Origin: CAKOSP01 sp964369625
GTDB lineage: Bacteria > Bacillota_I > Bacilli_A > RF39 > UBA660
DNA length: 47,535 bases
Direction: 5' to 3'
Assembly (NCBI GenBank): GCA_964369625.1
Contig: CAYJFC010000008.1
Coordinates: forward strand, 1-47,535
The notes under the pieces were generated by a model. It worked only from the letters and a program-made list of their open reading frames with translations, was not told the origin of the DNA and did not search any database. Of this stretch, positions 7,740 to 16,607 are shown piece by piece (positions within the stretch are counted from its first letter, which is position 1; the number at the start of each line of letters is the position of its first letter). The translations under genes were made by a program, and so were the position numbers.

Positions 7740-8345
7740 TTTTAGTCTTAATATAATTGTATAAAATTTAATTTTTTTTATTATAGGTAAATTTGGATAA
7801 ATTTTATTATATTTATTAAGTAAATGATTATAATATTCTTTATTTTGAGATTTACCAAAAAGAATTTGACTTTTGGTAAGTTTTTCTACACCTTTAATAT
7901 ATTTTATAATAACATAAAATATATTTTTATCTTTTATAGTTATTTCTTTATCTATTTTATATCCTAATTTCATCATATATAATCTTAATTTATCATGATC
8001 ACTATTAGTTTGCAAAATAATTTTATTAGGTAAGATTTTTTTATCTAATATATTTTTAATTGTATGAAAACCCATTCCAGTAATTACTAAAGTATTATAT
8101 TTAACACAAATATTATCAAGACCATTTGATAAAAATAGTTTTATCTTATCTTCTAAGTCATTTTTTACAATGTTTTCTTTAGAAGATAATAGTACCTTTT
8201 CACTTATATCTGAAGCATATACCTTTTTAGCAAGATTCTCATTTACTAAATATATTGGTAAATATGCATGATCTGTTCCCACGTCTAATATAATATCTTT
8301 TTTATCTATTAAAGAGGCTATTGTTTTTATTCTTAAAGAAACCAT
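7725..8345 (-). CDS. trmK: tRNA (adenine(22)-N(1))-methyltransferase TrmK
   Basis: The 206-residue protein starts MVSLRIKTIASLIDKKDIILDVGTDHAYLPIYL, where DVGTDHAYLPIYL is the SAM-binding motif I typical of TrmK; VITGMGFHTIKNIL is the later GMGG-like block. TrmK methylates N1 of A22 in the D-loop of tRNAs. It is slightly shorter than Bacillus YqfN (about 235 residues). The ATG overlaps the rpoD stop by one base (TAATG), and the dnaG-rpoD-trmK order matches the Bacilli macromolecular-synthesis cluster. Confidence 0.9.
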   Translation of the reverse strand: MVSLRIKTIASLIDKKDIILDVGTDHAYLPIYLVNENLAKKVYASDISEKVLLSSKENIVKNDLEDKIKLFLSNGLDNICVKYNTLVITGMGFHTIKNILDKKILPNKIILQTNSDHDKLRLYMMKLGYKIDKEITIKDKNIFYVIIKYIKGVEKLTKSQILFGKSQNKEYYNHLLNKYNKIYPNLPIIKKIKFYTIILRLKKLSK

Positions 8346-9433
8346 TATTCACCTAAGAAATCTTTGAGTTTTTTTGCTCTAGATGGATGTCTTAATTTTC
8401 TTAAAGCTTTAGCTTCTATTTGTCTAATACGTTCTCTTGTAACACTGAAACGTTTCCCTACTTCTTCTAATGTATGACAAGTTCCATCAATAAGACCAAA
8501 TCTAAGTTCTAATACTTCTTGTTCTCTTGGTTGCAGACTCATTAGTACTTCCATGATTTCTTTTTTCAGCATTTCATTTTCTGCAAATTCTTCAGGCGAT
8601 AATGTACTTTCATCTTTTAAGAAATCTCCTAAATGCGAATCATCTTCTTCGCCTATTGGCGTTTCAAGAGACACTGGATCTTGGCTAATTTTCATTACTT
8701 CTCTTACTTTTTCAACCGAAAGTCCCATTTTAGTTGCTATTTCATCTTCAGTTGGTTCTCTGTCAAATTCTAAAGTTAATTGCCTTTGAATTCTTGCCAT
8801 TTTATTGATTGTTTCTACCATATGTACAGGTACTCTAATAGTTCTAGCTTGATCAGCAAGGGCTCTTGTAATAGCTTGTCTTATCCACCATGTAGCATAA
8901 GTTGAAAACTTATATCCTTTATCGCTATCAAATTTGTCAACAGCTTTCATAAGTCCTATATTTCCTTCTTGAATTAAATCTAAGAACAGTAAACCTCTTC
9001 CTACGTATCTTTTAGCTATACTAACTACTAAACGTAAATTTGATTCGGCTAGTAAATTTTTAGCTAGTTCATCACCTTCTATTATTCTAGCGGACAATGA
9101 TAATTCTTCTTCTGTTGTTAATAGAGCTATTCTACCAATTTCTTTTAAATACATTCTAACAGGATCATTTATATTAATATCTTTTACTATATCTTCATCA
9201 TTTAATATTATAGGGGCATCATCTTTTGTATTAGCATTATTATCTTTTTCTTCATCAGCAATAACATTTATATTATTTGATACTAAAAAATTGTATATAT
9301 CATCTAGAGAATCACCATCTACATCTAAGCCTTTTAACTCATTTGCAAGTTGCTCAAATGTAATAAAACCTTTTTCCTTCCCTAAATTTAATAAATTTTC
9401 TTTTCTTTCATCTAACGTTTTAATTTCGTTCAT
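8345..9433 (-). CDS. rpoD: RNA polymerase primary sigma factor SigA/RpoD
   Basis: The 362-residue protein has a short region 1.1 (about 1-75), region 1.2/2 beginning NDPVRMYLKEIGRIALLT, the core-binding and -10-reading block LFLDLIQEGNIGLMKAVDKF and YKFSTYATWWIRQAI, region 3 (ETINKMARIQRQL), and region 4 with the -35-reading helix-turn-helix TLEEVGKRFSVTRERIRQIE. It directs core polymerase to housekeeping promoters, consistent with the TATAAT boxes in this window. It starts 3 bases after the dnaG stop codon and is coupled to trmK. Confidence 0.98.
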   Translation of the reverse strand: MNEIKTLDERKENLLNLGKEKGFITFEQLANELKGLDVDGDSLDDIYNFLVSNNINVIADEEKDNNANTKDDAPIILNDEDIVKDININDPVRMYLKEIGRIALLTTEEELSLSARIIEGDELAKNLLAESNLRLVVSIAKRYVGRGLLFLDLIQEGNIGLMKAVDKFDSDKGYKFSTYATWWIRQAITRALADQARTIRVPVHMVETINKMARIQRQLTLEFDREPTEDEIATKMGLSVEKVREVMKISQDPVSLETPIGEEDDSHLGDFLKDESTLSPEEFAENEMLKKEIMEVLMSLQPREQEVLELRFGLIDGTCHTLEEVGKRFSVTRERIRQIEAKALRKLRHPSRAKKLKDFLGE

Positions 9434-9436
9434 AAT

Positions 9437-11152
9437 CTACACTTCCTTTTTTATTTTTGTTAATTTTTCTATTAATTTTATTTTTTTATCCACATCTAAT
9501 TCATTTTTTATTTTTAATTTCAAATTTGTTATTTCTTCTTCTTTTATTTTTCTATTCATTAAATTTATATAATCTATAAATTTAGAATGCGATAATTCTT
9601 CATTATCATACTGATTTAATAAACTTATAGTCATTTCATGCAATTTTTCATCATGTGTAATATAAGTCAGAAAATCAGCGAATACTGCATTTTCGTTATT
9701 CCTATGAAAATAATCTATCTCACTAGCTAAATCCCTTTCATCTTTTTCTTTAAAAAAATTAAGCTCATTTTTATATATTCTAAGATATTTTGAATTACTA
9801 GCTATATAATAAAGTATAATATCAGCTAATAATTTGTATTTATCTTTTTTTGGAGAAATAACCTTTTGTGTTATTTGTGGTGGCCTAACTTCAACTTCAT
9901 TTTTTTTGATTAATACATCTTTAGATATATTATATTCTTTAGATATTTTATCTAAAATAATATCTTTTGTTATTTGATCAAGAGATGATATAACTTCTAA
10001 TATTTCCTTAATAAAGCTTGCAAGTCCACTGGAATTATTTATATCTATTTTTTGCTTTAAATAATCAATTTTAAAGTCAATATAACTAATAGGATGTTTT
10101 ATATTATCCAGTAAAGCAGCCACTCCATTTTTTTCTATATATTCATCTGGGTCTTTTACATCGCTTAATCTTACTACTTTTGATACAATACTTTTCCTTA
10201 AAAGTAAATCACCATTTTTAATCGTTGCTTCATAACCAGCGTTATCATTATCAAATAGTAATATTACTTCGCTATTTGCCTTTTTTATTACTCTTATTTG
10301 TTCATCAGTTAATGCTGTTCCCATAAGTGCCACAACATTTTTAATACCGCTAGCACTCATTTTTATAGCGTCCATATTTCCTTCAACTATTATTAGTTGC
10401 TTAGCTTCTCGTATATGATTTTTAGCATTGTAGTAGTTAAATAAAATATTCCCCTTTTTGAATATTATAGTTTCTTTAGTATTAATATATTTAGCGCTAT
10501 CTTCGCCATTAAATATTCTTCCAGTAAAACCTACGATTTGACCGCTTAAATTACTTATAGGTATCATTATTCTATTTCTAAACAAATCATATATATCAAT
10601 GCCATTCTTACCTATTAAACCAATTTTTTCTAAAACTTCATTAGGATAATTTTTACTATGTAGAAAATTAAATAGTGAATTTGGTTCATTAAGTGAAAAT
10701 CCGATATCGAATTCTTTTATTATTTCATCAGTAATACCTCTGTTATTTAAATAATTTTTAGCCTTCAAACCACTTTTTGTATTAATATTATTTAAATAAA
10801 ATTTACTAGTTAATTTCATAATATCATATTCATCTTTATATTTTTCATTTTTATTACTTGATTTAATATCAAGATTAATACCAACTTTCTCAGCAACTAT
10901 CTTAACTGCTTCAATAAATGTTACATTTTCATACTTCATGACGAAGGTAAAAACATTACCTCCTGTATGACAAGTAAAACAGTTAAAAATTTGCTTTTCA
11001 CTGGATACTACCATACTAGGATTATGATCATCATGAAAAGGACATACAGCAAAATGATTTTTCCCTTTTTGAGTAACGGTAATATATTCAGATACAATTG
11101 ATACAATATCTGCTTTTTGTCTAATTTCAATTAGTTTGCTTTCGTCAATCAT
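9437..11152 (-). CDS. dnaG: DNA primase DnaG
   Basis: The 571-residue protein starts with the CHC2 zinc-binding domain (CPFHDDHNPSM ... FNCFTCHTGG), followed by the RNA-synthesis core and the TOPRIM domain with VEGNMDAIKM (catalytic Glu) and LLFDNDNAGYEA (the DxD metal site). The last ~150 residues correspond to the helicase-binding region and are weakly conserved. DnaG makes RNA primers for lagging-strand synthesis. It heads the dnaG-rpoD-trmK operon. GAAGGAG lies about 13 nt before the ATG, rather far, and TATAAT at 11181-11176 (minus strand) is a likely -10. Confidence 0.97.
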   Translation of the reverse strand: MIDESKLIEIRQKADIVSIVSEYITVTQKGKNHFAVCPFHDDHNPSMVVSSEKQIFNCFTCHTGGNVFTFVMKYENVTFIEAVKIVAEKVGINLDIKSSNKNEKYKDEYDIMKLTSKFYLNNINTKSGLKAKNYLNNRGITDEIIKEFDIGFSLNEPNSLFNFLHSKNYPNEVLEKIGLIGKNGIDIYDLFRNRIMIPISNLSGQIVGFTGRIFNGEDSAKYINTKETIIFKKGNILFNYYNAKNHIREAKQLIIVEGNMDAIKMSASGIKNVVALMGTALTDEQIRVIKKANSEVILLFDNDNAGYEATIKNGDLLLRKSIVSKVVRLSDVKDPDEYIEKNGVAALLDNIKHPISYIDFKIDYLKQKIDINNSSGLASFIKEILEVISSLDQITKDIILDKISKEYNISKDVLIKKNEVEVRPPQITQKVISPKKDKYKLLADIILYYIASNSKYLRIYKNELNFFKEKDERDLASEIDYFHRNNENAVFADFLTYITHDEKLHEMTISLLNQYDNEELSHSKFIDYINLMNRKIKEEEITNLKLKIKNELDVDKKIKLIEKLTKIKKEV

Positions 11153-11220
11153 ACCTAAAAACTAACTCCTTCAATATTATATTTTACCCATATAATTTAA
11201 ATTTCCTTTAAATTACCATA

Positions 11221-11248
11221 AAAAAAACAATATTTTGTAAAATATTGT
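11221..11248 (-). terminator. Terminator of the RnfC/RnfD-like operon
   Basis: A perfect 10-bp inverted repeat (ACAATATTTT at 11227-11236, AAAATATTGT at 11239-11248) is followed on the minus strand by seven Ts. It separates the rnf-like genes from dnaG. Confidence 0.75.
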
Positions 11249-11283
11249 TGATTATTTCAAAATATAGACTATATTATATCAAA

Positions 11284-12156
11284 TTATTTGATTTTTTCAA
11301 GTATTCTCCAGTTATATTTATCCCTTAAACTAAATAGTGTCTGTGTAATTAAGATAGCTAAGAATACTCCTATATAATAACTTAAGAATATACTTAATGT
11401 GAAAGTTAATATTCCTAGAGTGCATGAATATATTATTTGCATTTTTGTAGTTATAGGGGTAAATTTATTAAAGCTACCTAAATATACTATTGCAATAAAT
11501 ATTCCTGCTATATTAGTGAAATTCACATCTATAAAATAACTAAATATTAATATTAGTAGGGAATATAAACCTAAACTTATAATAATTATATTTTTTTTAT
11601 AGTATCCACTAATAAAAAGTATTAAATAACTACCCATTCCCAAAATCAAACTAGTACTACTAACTCCACCTACACTTCTGCCGATGATTAAATCCAAAAT
11701 ATCATATGCATATTTATTTGTAGTTTCAGCAATATTTAAATATGAATAACTACTGGTTATCAGCATAAAAATGATGATAAATATTTTATATTTAATAGCT
11801 AAATTAATATTTTTAAAATAAAAGTTATTTAAAATTATGAAACCAGTAATACTACAAATATATATTAATAAATTTATATTTATAGGCATAAATAAACTAA
11901 TAGCAATCCAAGGTAAGTTATCTATTTCTATTTTTATTTTTTTATATTTAATATAATTTAATATTAAACAAATTAAAATTGGAATAGTTGTAATTAATAA
12001 TGGTTTAAATATTTCTATAAATGAAATATAATTTGAATTATAAAGTAAATAACCATTTTTATAAGTTCCATATAAAACTAAAGGTATTATACTTAACATA
12101 TATATTAAAATTATTTTATTTGTACTATTTTTCTTTTTAATATAATTATTACTCAT
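11284..12156 (-). CDS. RnfD-like membrane protein
   Basis: The 290-residue protein is almost entirely hydrophobic, with about nine or ten membrane helices. GRSVGGVSSTSLILGMGSYL near residues 158-177 parallels the conserved G...GSxGETSxLAxLxG block of the RnfD/NqrB family, and the stretch before it (ETTNKYAYDILDLI) sits where RnfD has its SGAT flavinylation motif, though that motif is not clear here. RnfD carries covalent FMN in the ion-pumping ferredoxin:NAD oxidoreductase. The start is ATG 12156 behind GGTGATAAAC; it overlaps the rnfC-like stop by 8 nt. The family is supported mainly by its partner; divergence is high. Confidence 0.7.
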   Translation of the reverse strand: MSNNYIKKKNSTNKIILIYMLSIIPLVLYGTYKNGYLLYNSNYISFIEIFKPLLITTIPILICLILNYIKYKKIKIEIDNLPWIAISLFMPININLLIYICSITGFIILNNFYFKNINLAIKYKIFIIIFMLITSSYSYLNIAETTNKYAYDILDLIIGRSVGGVSSTSLILGMGSYLILFISGYYKKNIIIISLGLYSLLILIFSYFIDVNFTNIAGIFIAIVYLGSFNKFTPITTKMQIIYSCTLGILTFTLSIFLSYYIGVFLAILITQTLFSLRDKYNWRILEKIK

Positions 12157-13255
12157 GTTTATCACCATTTTTTATATTAATATTACTTGGACAAAAATAA
12201 CTACATAAATTACAATTAATGCACTTATTAATATCTTTTTTAGGATTTATATTCATAGGGCACACACTAATACATTTACCACAGTTAATACATTTATCGT
12301 TTATTGTATTTTCTTTTTTTGTAACTATTAAACTATTAAATGTATAATCAACTATTTCTCTTTTTATATCTATTTCTTTCCCACTCATTAAACCATTTTT
12401 AATATAAATATTTCCATCTTTATAAGGTGCATACAAATTAATAAGTTCGGTTACTAAAGTATATTTTTTGAGATTAATTACATCAATTTTTCTTTTATTT
12501 AAATTTATCAATGTTATAAATTTTTCTGCTTTGGGATATCCATATTTTATATAATTATTAATTTCTAAAATTTCACTAGGTTTTAAAACAATGCTGTTTT
12601 CTTTCTTTAAGTTAAGTTTATTTAATAGAAATTCATCCTTTCCTATTAAATACATATTTTCAAGAATTATTATATTAACTCCTGGATATGATCCAATAGA
12701 ATTTAAATAGTTATTAATATTTTCTTGTTCAGTATTTTTTAAGGCTATATAGTTTTTATTAGAATTATATAGTTTATTAAGTTTTTCTAAAGTATCATAT
12801 ATTATATCAATATTTTTTCTTAACACAAAATTTTCTGTGTATGTATAAGGTTCATCTTCTATACCATTTATTACTATATTATGAACATTTAAATTATTTA
12901 ATTTATTAAATAATTTATCCTTGTTTAATAATGATAAAAAATCTTCCAGAGAATTGATGTTTTTAGGTTTTGTTTTAATACTTTGTTCTTTAAAATCATT
13001 TTTTATTAAAAGTGCATCCTGCTTTTTATTATTTATTAATATATTAACTAGCTTTTCTAATTTACCGCTTATACTTGATGCAAAATCTAAATCACTAGTT
13101 TCAAGGACAACTCTATTTTTTAATATTCTTTCTTCTTCTTCAAAAAAACCAAAATCATTTATAGGTAAACAAATATATTCAGGATTCAAAAAATTAATTA
13201 AATTTTTATTAACTTTAATTGTATTATCAAATTCTAATTTATATAATTTACGCAT
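12149..13255 (-). CDS. RnfC-like electron-transport protein with two 4Fe-4S motifs
   Basis: The 368-residue protein ends with two ferredoxin-type motifs, CINCGKCISVCP and CINCNLCSYFCP; the CSYFCPSNI ending is typical of RnfC. INGIEDEPYTYTENFVL near residue 130 matches RnfC's INGAECEPY block. The glycine-rich GGAGFPT loop that binds FMN/NADH in RnfC is not visible, and the N-terminal sandwich-hybrid region is degenerate. RnfC is the peripheral NADH-side subunit of the Rnf complex. It is followed only by the RnfD-like gene; no RnfA, B, E or G is present. A strong AAAGGAG precedes the ATG. Confidence 0.8.
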   Translation of the reverse strand: MRKLYKLEFDNTIKVNKNLINFLNPEYICLPINDFGFFEEEERILKNRVVLETSDLDFASSISGKLEKLVNILINNKKQDALLIKNDFKEQSIKTKPKNINSLEDFLSLLNKDKLFNKLNNLNVHNIVINGIEDEPYTYTENFVLRKNIDIIYDTLEKLNKLYNSNKNYIALKNTEQENINNYLNSIGSYPGVNIIILENMYLIGKDEFLLNKLNLKKENSIVLKPSEILEINNYIKYGYPKAEKFITLINLNKRKIDVINLKKYTLVTELINLYAPYKDGNIYIKNGLMSGKEIDIKREIVDYTFNSLIVTKKENTINDKCINCGKCISVCPMNINPKKDINKCINCNLCSYFCPSNINIKNGDKHE

Positions 13256-13261
13256 ATGTTA

Positions 13262-13279
13262 CTCCTTTAATAAATTATA
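13262..13279 (-). promoter_or_regulatory. -10 element and Shine-Dalgarno of the RnfC-like gene
   Basis: Minus-strand TATAAT (13279-13274) is followed by AAAGGAG (13268-13262). The predicted start (about 13267) falls on the ribosome site; leader about 12 nt. Confidence 0.5.
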
Positions 13280-13296
13280 CACCAAAATAAGAAAAC

Positions 13297-13317
13297 AAAA
13301 AAGACTTTTGTAGTCTT
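13297..13317 (-). terminator. Terminator of uvrC
   Basis: AAGACT (13301-13306) pairs with AGTCTT (13312-13317) and is followed on the minus strand by a T-run. A second longer inverted repeat (TGCAAAATA near 13323 with TATTTTGCA ending near 13352) lies over the uvrC stop codon. Confidence 0.65.
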
Positions 13318-13341
13318 TATTATGCAAAATATTTAGATAAC

Positions 13342-15093
13342 TTATTTTGCATTCCATTCATCTAAATATTTTTTTAAATTATCTACTATACTGTCAGGTA
13401 ATATTTCACGTAATTGATCATGCGTTGCTTCACTAATTTTTTTTACACTACCATATTTTTTAATAAGTTCTTTTTTTCTAACTGCACCTATCCCTTCAAT
13501 GTTATCAAGTACACTTGCAATAGAGCCTTTACTTCTTATCTGTTTATGATAATTTATGGTGAATCTATGAACTTCGTCTTGTATTTTTGTTAAGTATAAA
13601 AATACATTATGATCTTTTGAAAGGTCTGTTTCTTCATAAGTATCTCCATCAATTAGAGATTTAGTAGTATGTTTATTATCCTTTTTAAGCCCTACAACCT
13701 TTATATTTAATTCAAGTTTATTTAGTATATCTTTAGCAGCATTTATTTGATTAACTCCACCATCTACTATTATTAAAGAAGGTAAATTTTCATATTTCGA
13801 ATATCTTCTTAATATAACTTCTTTCATAGTATTATAGTCATCATTTTTGTCTACACTTATTTTATATTTACGATATTCATTTTTATGAGGTTTACCATTA
13901 ATAAATACTACCATACCACTTACTGAAAATGATCCAAATAAATTAGAATTATCAAAAGCATCTATACGGTGAATATTTAGTTTTAAAATTTCACCTAATC
14001 TAGTATTGGCACCTAACGTTTTTTCTTCTTTTCTATTTAGTAATTCTATTTCATTTTCTAAAGTTATTTTTGCATTATCACCAGCCATTTTACACAATTT
14101 TTTCTTTAAACCTCTTACAGGAGTTAGTACTTTAGTGTTTAAAAGTTCACTTATAATTTCATTATTTATATCATCGCAAATCATAAGTTCTCTTGGCACT
14201 TCGTGTTTTTGATAAAAAGATAATATATATGAAGAAATTTCATCATATAAATCTGAAATGATATACATTATGTTATTTGTTCCTCCTACTATTTTACCAC
14301 TTCTTACAAATAATATTTGAACACATACCATTCCTTTTTCTATGTGATAACCTATAACATCTCTATTAATTAAATCATTTAATTCAACTTTTTGTTTATC
14401 CATTATAATTTCTATATATTTAAGTTCATTTTTAAGCTCAAGAGCTACTTCATAATTAAGTTGTTTAGAATAGTAGTCTATTCTATCTAATATTTTATTT
14501 TTAATAATATCTTCATTACCTCTTAAAAAAGATAATATTTCGTTTTCCATTTCGATAAGCTGATTATTATTTAATTTTTTTGAACAGTACCCTAAACATT
14601 CATCTATATGATAATATAAACAAATTTCTTTTGGGTTTCCAGTACACTTTTTTAAAGGATATATTCTATTAAGCAAATTTACTATTCTTCTTGCAGCATA
14701 AGCATTTGGATATGGACCAAACAAACTTTTTTTATCACTTTTTTTAATTTTTAAATAACGTGATACTTTTAATACTGGATATGGATTTTTAATATATTCT
14801 ATATATGGATATGTTTTATCATCTTTAAGTAAGATATTATATTTTGGATTATATTTTTTAATTAAATTAAGTTCAAGAATAAAAGCTTCAAGTTCACTTG
14901 AAGTTGTAATATATTTGAAATCTACTACTTCGCTAACCATCATCAAAGTTTTACCAGTAACAGTACCTTTGAAATATGATTTAACACGTTTTTTTAAATT
15001 CTTTGCTTTACCTACATAAATAATTATCCCATCCTTATCATACATTTGATAAGATCCAGGTAAATCAGGTATTAATTTTAATTTTTCATCCAT
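13342..15093 (-). CDS. uvrC: Excinuclease ABC subunit C
   Basis: The 583-residue protein has the N-terminal GIY-YIG nuclease domain (PGSYQMYDKDG ... IIYVGKAKNLKKRV), the cysteine region (CTGNPKEICLYYHIDECLGYC), a UvrB-binding UVR segment near residue 205 (YYSKQLNYEVALELKNEL), the RNase H-like C-terminal nuclease (IDAFDNSNLFGSFSVSGMVVF and LIIVDGGVNQI) and a final helix-hairpin-helix pair (IEGIGAVRKKELIKKYGS). It cuts on both sides of lesions in nucleotide excision repair. Its promoter region is shared, divergently, with the YigZ-like gene. Normal length. Confidence 0.97.
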   Translation of the reverse strand: MDEKLKLIPDLPGSYQMYDKDGIIIYVGKAKNLKKRVKSYFKGTVTGKTLMMVSEVVDFKYITTSSELEAFILELNLIKKYNPKYNILLKDDKTYPYIEYIKNPYPVLKVSRYLKIKKSDKKSLFGPYPNAYAARRIVNLLNRIYPLKKCTGNPKEICLYYHIDECLGYCSKKLNNNQLIEMENEILSFLRGNEDIIKNKILDRIDYYSKQLNYEVALELKNELKYIEIIMDKQKVELNDLINRDVIGYHIEKGMVCVQILFVRSGKIVGGTNNIMYIISDLYDEISSYILSFYQKHEVPRELMICDDINNEIISELLNTKVLTPVRGLKKKLCKMAGDNAKITLENEIELLNRKEEKTLGANTRLGEILKLNIHRIDAFDNSNLFGSFSVSGMVVFINGKPHKNEYRKYKISVDKNDDYNTMKEVILRRYSKYENLPSLIIVDGGVNQINAAKDILNKLELNIKVVGLKKDNKHTTKSLIDGDTYEETDLSKDHNVFLYLTKIQDEVHRFTINYHKQIRSKGSIASVLDNIEGIGAVRKKELIKKYGSVKKISEATHDQLREILPDSIVDNLKKYLDEWNAK

Positions 15094-15136
15094 AACTAAT
15101 CACAATTATATTATACACAAATTTAGTAAAATAAGA

Positions 15137-15142
15137 TATAAT
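15137..15142 (+). promoter_or_regulatory. -10 element placing the YigZ-like transcript start at its ATG
   Basis: TATAAT at 15137-15142 is 6 bases before the ATG at 15149. The expected transcription start coincides with the A of the ATG, and no Shine-Dalgarno is seen, so the mRNA may be leaderless. No convincing -35. Confidence 0.45.
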
Positions 15143-15148
15143 AATAAC

Positions 15149-15505
15149 ATGAAATTATTAAACGAATTAAAACTAGAAGTTAAGAAGTCGAAATTTATTG
15201 CTTATTACTATGAAGTAAATTCTATAAGTGAAATAGAATTTATTTTAAATGAGATAAAAATTAAACATAAAAAAGCTAATCATATACCATATTGTTATAA
15301 GATTGACAATTTAATAAGAAAAACAGATGATGGAGAACCTAAAGGAACGGCAGGCAACCCAATATATAATATTATCGAAAGAAACAACTTAAATCATTCG
15401 CTTATAATTGTTGTAAGATACTTTGGTGGTACATTATTAGGTTCAGGTAATTTGCTTAGAACTTTTAATAAAGCTGCTAATATGGTTATAAAAATAAACC
15501 AATAA
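15149..15505 (+). CDS. YigZ/IMPACT (UPF0029) family protein, N-terminal domain only
   Basis: The 118 residues match the UPF0029 domain of YigZ/YvyE: KKSKFIAYYYEV, HIPYCYKI, DDGEPKGTAGNPI and VVRYFGGTLLGSGNLLRTF. The family is usually about 210 residues with a C-terminal DUF1949 domain, which is absent: the frame stops at TAA directly after the first domain and a terminator follows. IMPACT-type proteins are linked to translation control in eukaryotes; the bacterial role is unclear. The likely start lacks a ribosome site (see the -10 element). No DUF1949 remnant is visible downstream. Confidence 0.85.
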   Translation: MKLLNELKLEVKKSKFIAYYYEVNSISEIEFILNEIKIKHKKANHIPYCYKIDNLIRKTDDGEPKGTAGNPIYNIIERNNLNHSLIIVVRYFGGTLLGSGNLLRTFNKAANMVIKINQ

Positions 15506-15527
15506 AAAAACAGAATTTTATCTGTTT
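15502..15527. terminator. Bidirectional terminator between the YigZ-like gene and trxA
   Basis: AAACAGA (15508-15514) pairs with TCTGTTT (15521-15527); the minus strand then has seven Ts. The trxA stop codon lies in the loop. The plus-strand T-run is weak, so it mainly serves the trxA operon. Confidence 0.7.
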
Positions 15528-15811
15528 ATTAAATTAAGAATTTCATCTTTATTTTTGAACCCTATTTCTTTTTTTACTTCTTTGCTATTTTCAAAAAATA
15601 TTAAAGTTGGAATACTCATAACTCCATAACTTTGTGCGATGTCTTGATGTTCATCTACATTTATTTTAATAATGTCAATTTCAGTTATTTCTTCTAAAAT
15701 AGGAGATATCATTTTACATGGTCCACACCAATCAGCATAAAAATCTACTAAAAAGCTTCCACCTTTTAAAATATCCTCTAAATTATCTTCTTTTGTTAAA
15801 TGTTTAATCAT
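15518..15811 (-). CDS. trxA: Thioredoxin
   Basis: The 97-residue protein has the thioredoxin fold with the active site WCGPC in DFYADWCGPCKMISPIL (about residues 24-40) and the cis-proline loop MSIPTLIFF. It is a cytoplasmic dithiol reductant for ribonucleotide reductase, methionine sulfoxide reductase and others. It is slightly short (usual 103-108), lacking a few N-terminal residues. AAAGGAAATTT precedes the ATG; 14 nt separate it from the cvpA-like gene, so they form an operon. Confidence 0.95.
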   Translation of the reverse strand: MIKHLTKEDNLEDILKGGSFLVDFYADWCGPCKMISPILEEITEIDIIKINVDEHQDIAQSYGVMSIPTLIFFENSKEVKKEIGFKNKDEILNLINR

Positions 15812-15825
15812 AAATTTCCTTTCTA

Positions 15826-16521
15826 TTAATTAAATGTCACTAAGGGCAAATCAATTTTTTCATTATCTATTAAATTTTGTGCCGATTCTTTACTAATAAA
15901 TCCATACTTAATCATTATATTCAATATTTCTATATGAAATTTTTCAGTATCTTCATCAGATTCAAATTCATCACTAGCGTCATTAATATCTTCCACAGTT
16001 ACTATTGTATCTGCAAGCACTGTTCTAATAACTGGAGTTCTATTTAATATTCTGCTAGCGTACATACTATCAAGTACATAATTTTGAATTGCTGGAATTT
16101 GAGTAGCAGTAAATATTAATAAGAAAGAAATTATTACCCCCTCTATTAAACCAATAGCTGCTCCAAGTATTTTATCAGGTAAATATAAAATAATAGTAGC
16201 TTTTAGTAATTTGTCGAATATACCCGCTACATTAATTAATATATTTAGTATGCAAAATAACATTAAAAATATAAATATAAATGATACTCCATTATAAAAT
16301 AAAATATTTATAGCATCTATATCTGTAAATATACCTCCAAAATTAAAAAATGGTAAAAAACTCATTAAAAATGATGCAAGCATTCCTTTAAATTGATATG
16401 CTATTATTGCAATCACAATTAAACCAACTAATCTAACGGCTGATTTAATTACGCCTCTTTTCCATCCAATTAAAATGGATAAAATAACTACTATAAATAC
16501 ACCAATATCTACAAAATTCAT
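15826..16521 (-). CDS. CvpA family membrane protein
   Basis: The 231-residue protein begins MNFVDIGVFIVVILSILIGWKRGVIKSAVRLVG, the characteristic CvpA/YshB opening (D..... GxxxGxxxxxxxL), and has four or five membrane helices up to about residue 150, followed by an acidic soluble tail (NDASDEFESDEDTEKF). CvpA is needed for colicin V production in E. coli; in Firmicutes the homologue often lies next to recombination, mismatch-repair or thioredoxin genes, and its molecular role is unsettled. Here it precedes trxA. Confidence 0.85.
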   Translation of the reverse strand: MNFVDIGVFIVVILSILIGWKRGVIKSAVRLVGLIVIAIIAYQFKGMLASFLMSFLPFFNFGGIFTDIDAINILFYNGVSFIFIFLMLFCILNILINVAGIFDKLLKATIILYLPDKILGAAIGLIEGVIISFLLIFTATQIPAIQNYVLDSMYASRILNRTPVIRTVLADTIVTVEDINDASDEFESDEDTEKFHIEILNIMIKYGFISKESAQNLIDNEKIDLPLVTFN

Positions 16522-16584
16522 ATCCTAACCTCTTCTCTATTTTAATTATATTATACTTTTGATGAAAAATAAAGAAATTTGTGT

Positions 16585-16603
16585 TAAAATATATTTAGGT
16601 GAT
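16585..16603 (+). promoter_or_regulatory. Extended -10 and Shine-Dalgarno of rnhC
   Basis: TGTTAAAAT (-10 hexamer TAAAAT at 16585-16590 with TG one base before) is followed by AGGTGAT at 16597-16603. The predicted transcript starts exactly at the A of AGGTGAT; leader about 11 nt. Confidence 0.6.
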
Positions 16604-16607
16604 GTAA

